This document shows positions 63,932 to 64,000 of a stretch of DNA of 64,000 nucleotides, in pieces. The notes beneath the pieces were generated by a model. The model had not been told where the DNA came from, searched no databases, and saw only the letters and a program-made list of their open reading frames with translations. The position numbers and the translations under genes are program-made. How positions within the stretch are numbered: position 1 is the first letter of the stretch; each line of letters opens with the position of its first letter. Source of the DNA: Sanguibacter suarezii NBRC 16159 (GTDB lineage Bacteria; Actinomycetota; Actinomycetes; Actinomycetales; Cellulomonadaceae); assembly GCF_001552735.1 (NCBI RefSeq), contig NZ_BCRT01000021.1, forward strand, positions 248,001 to 312,000, given 5' to 3'.

Positions 63932-64000
63932 TCAGCCGCCCAGCAGGCCGGGGATGCGCGCGAAGAGCTCGTGGGTGAAGGCCACCATCTCCGAGATCAT
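63932..64000 (-). CDS. fliQ: Flagellar export protein FliQ, C-terminal fragment
   Basis: Only the last 22 codons before TGA are in the window; they read MISEMVAFTHELFARIPGL, like FliQ C-termini. Identification depends on position just before fliR and on this short match. Confidence 0.7.
   Translation of the reverse strand: MISEMVAFTHELFARIPGLLGG

Overview
The window is high-GC bacterial chromosome with actinobacterial gene content: rpfB-ispE-rsmA synteny, a protein O-mannosyltransferase, an IdeR/DtxR regulator, Glp/GlpR division proteins and actinobacterial promoter habits. It also carries flagellar export and chemotaxis genes. A motile member of the Micrococcales (Cellulomonas / Sanguibacter / Oerskovia-like) fits best; this is inferred from gene content and order, and the species cannot be fixed from the sequence alone.

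Layout. (1) 1-13,100, almost all minus strand: a truncated ABC-F gene, then ispE, rsmA, two neighbouring DUF348-G5 cell-wall hydrolase genes (one RpfB), tatD, metG, a SNF2 helicase, a lipoprotein sugar-dehydrogenase homologue and an AlaC-type aminotransferase. (2) 13,172-18,371: pncA, rsmI, a PMT mannosyltransferase, a three-His-box desaturase, a DUF1905 protein and tRNA-Ala(CGC). (3) 18,503-27,230: glpR, rimJ-like, glp (moeA-like), 5-FCL ligase, penicillin acylase, a zinc-ribbon FmdB/Ruc-like chaperone gene behind a CIRCE element, a SAF-domain protein and mscL. As I recall it, this order resembles a block of the M. tuberculosis chromosome. (4) 27,417-31,909: a 1,415-residue protein built like a SF1 helicase plus Vsr-like nuclease but lacking the ATPase residues, coupled to an 82-residue protein. 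(5) 32,420-40,050: tRNA-Arg(CCT), an osmC-ecsC-SRPBCC operon, ornithine aminotransferase, universal stress protein, an NlpC/P60 hydrolase under a c-di-AMP riboswitch, dtxR and serC. (6) 40,131-41,440: an AbiEi/DUF559-type nuclease gene bracketed by two mirror-image arrays of a 20-bp repeat. (7) 41,487-46,537: MFS-marR, manA, a purine permease and a DUF2530 protein. (8) 46,658-64,000, all minus strand: chemotaxis and flagellar export genes (fliQ-fliR-flhB-flhA-flhF-like-csrA-cheA-cheW-three MCPs-cheB-cheR-cheY-cheX, then cheY and a cheX-like gene).

How the parts work together. Region 8 is one motility locus: CheA/CheW and three receptors signal to two CheY proteins, CheR/CheB adapt the receptors, CheX-type proteins probably dephosphorylate CheY-P, and FliQ/FliR/FlhA/FlhB form the flagellar export gate. 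The cell-wall hydrolases (two G5 proteins, one NlpC/P60), PMT and Glp/GlpR point to envelope growth and division. Stress functions (MscL, OsmC, USP, Ruc-like chaperone) are scattered between them.

Main discoveries: the symmetrical 20-bp repeat arrays around the nuclease gene; the catalytically degenerate helicase-nuclease; a near-perfect CIRCE operator on the FmdB/Ruc-like gene; a c-di-AMP riboswitch; a degenerate FlhF-like protein; and a recurrent TANNNT-N6/7-start pattern at thirteen genes that implies widespread leaderless transcripts.
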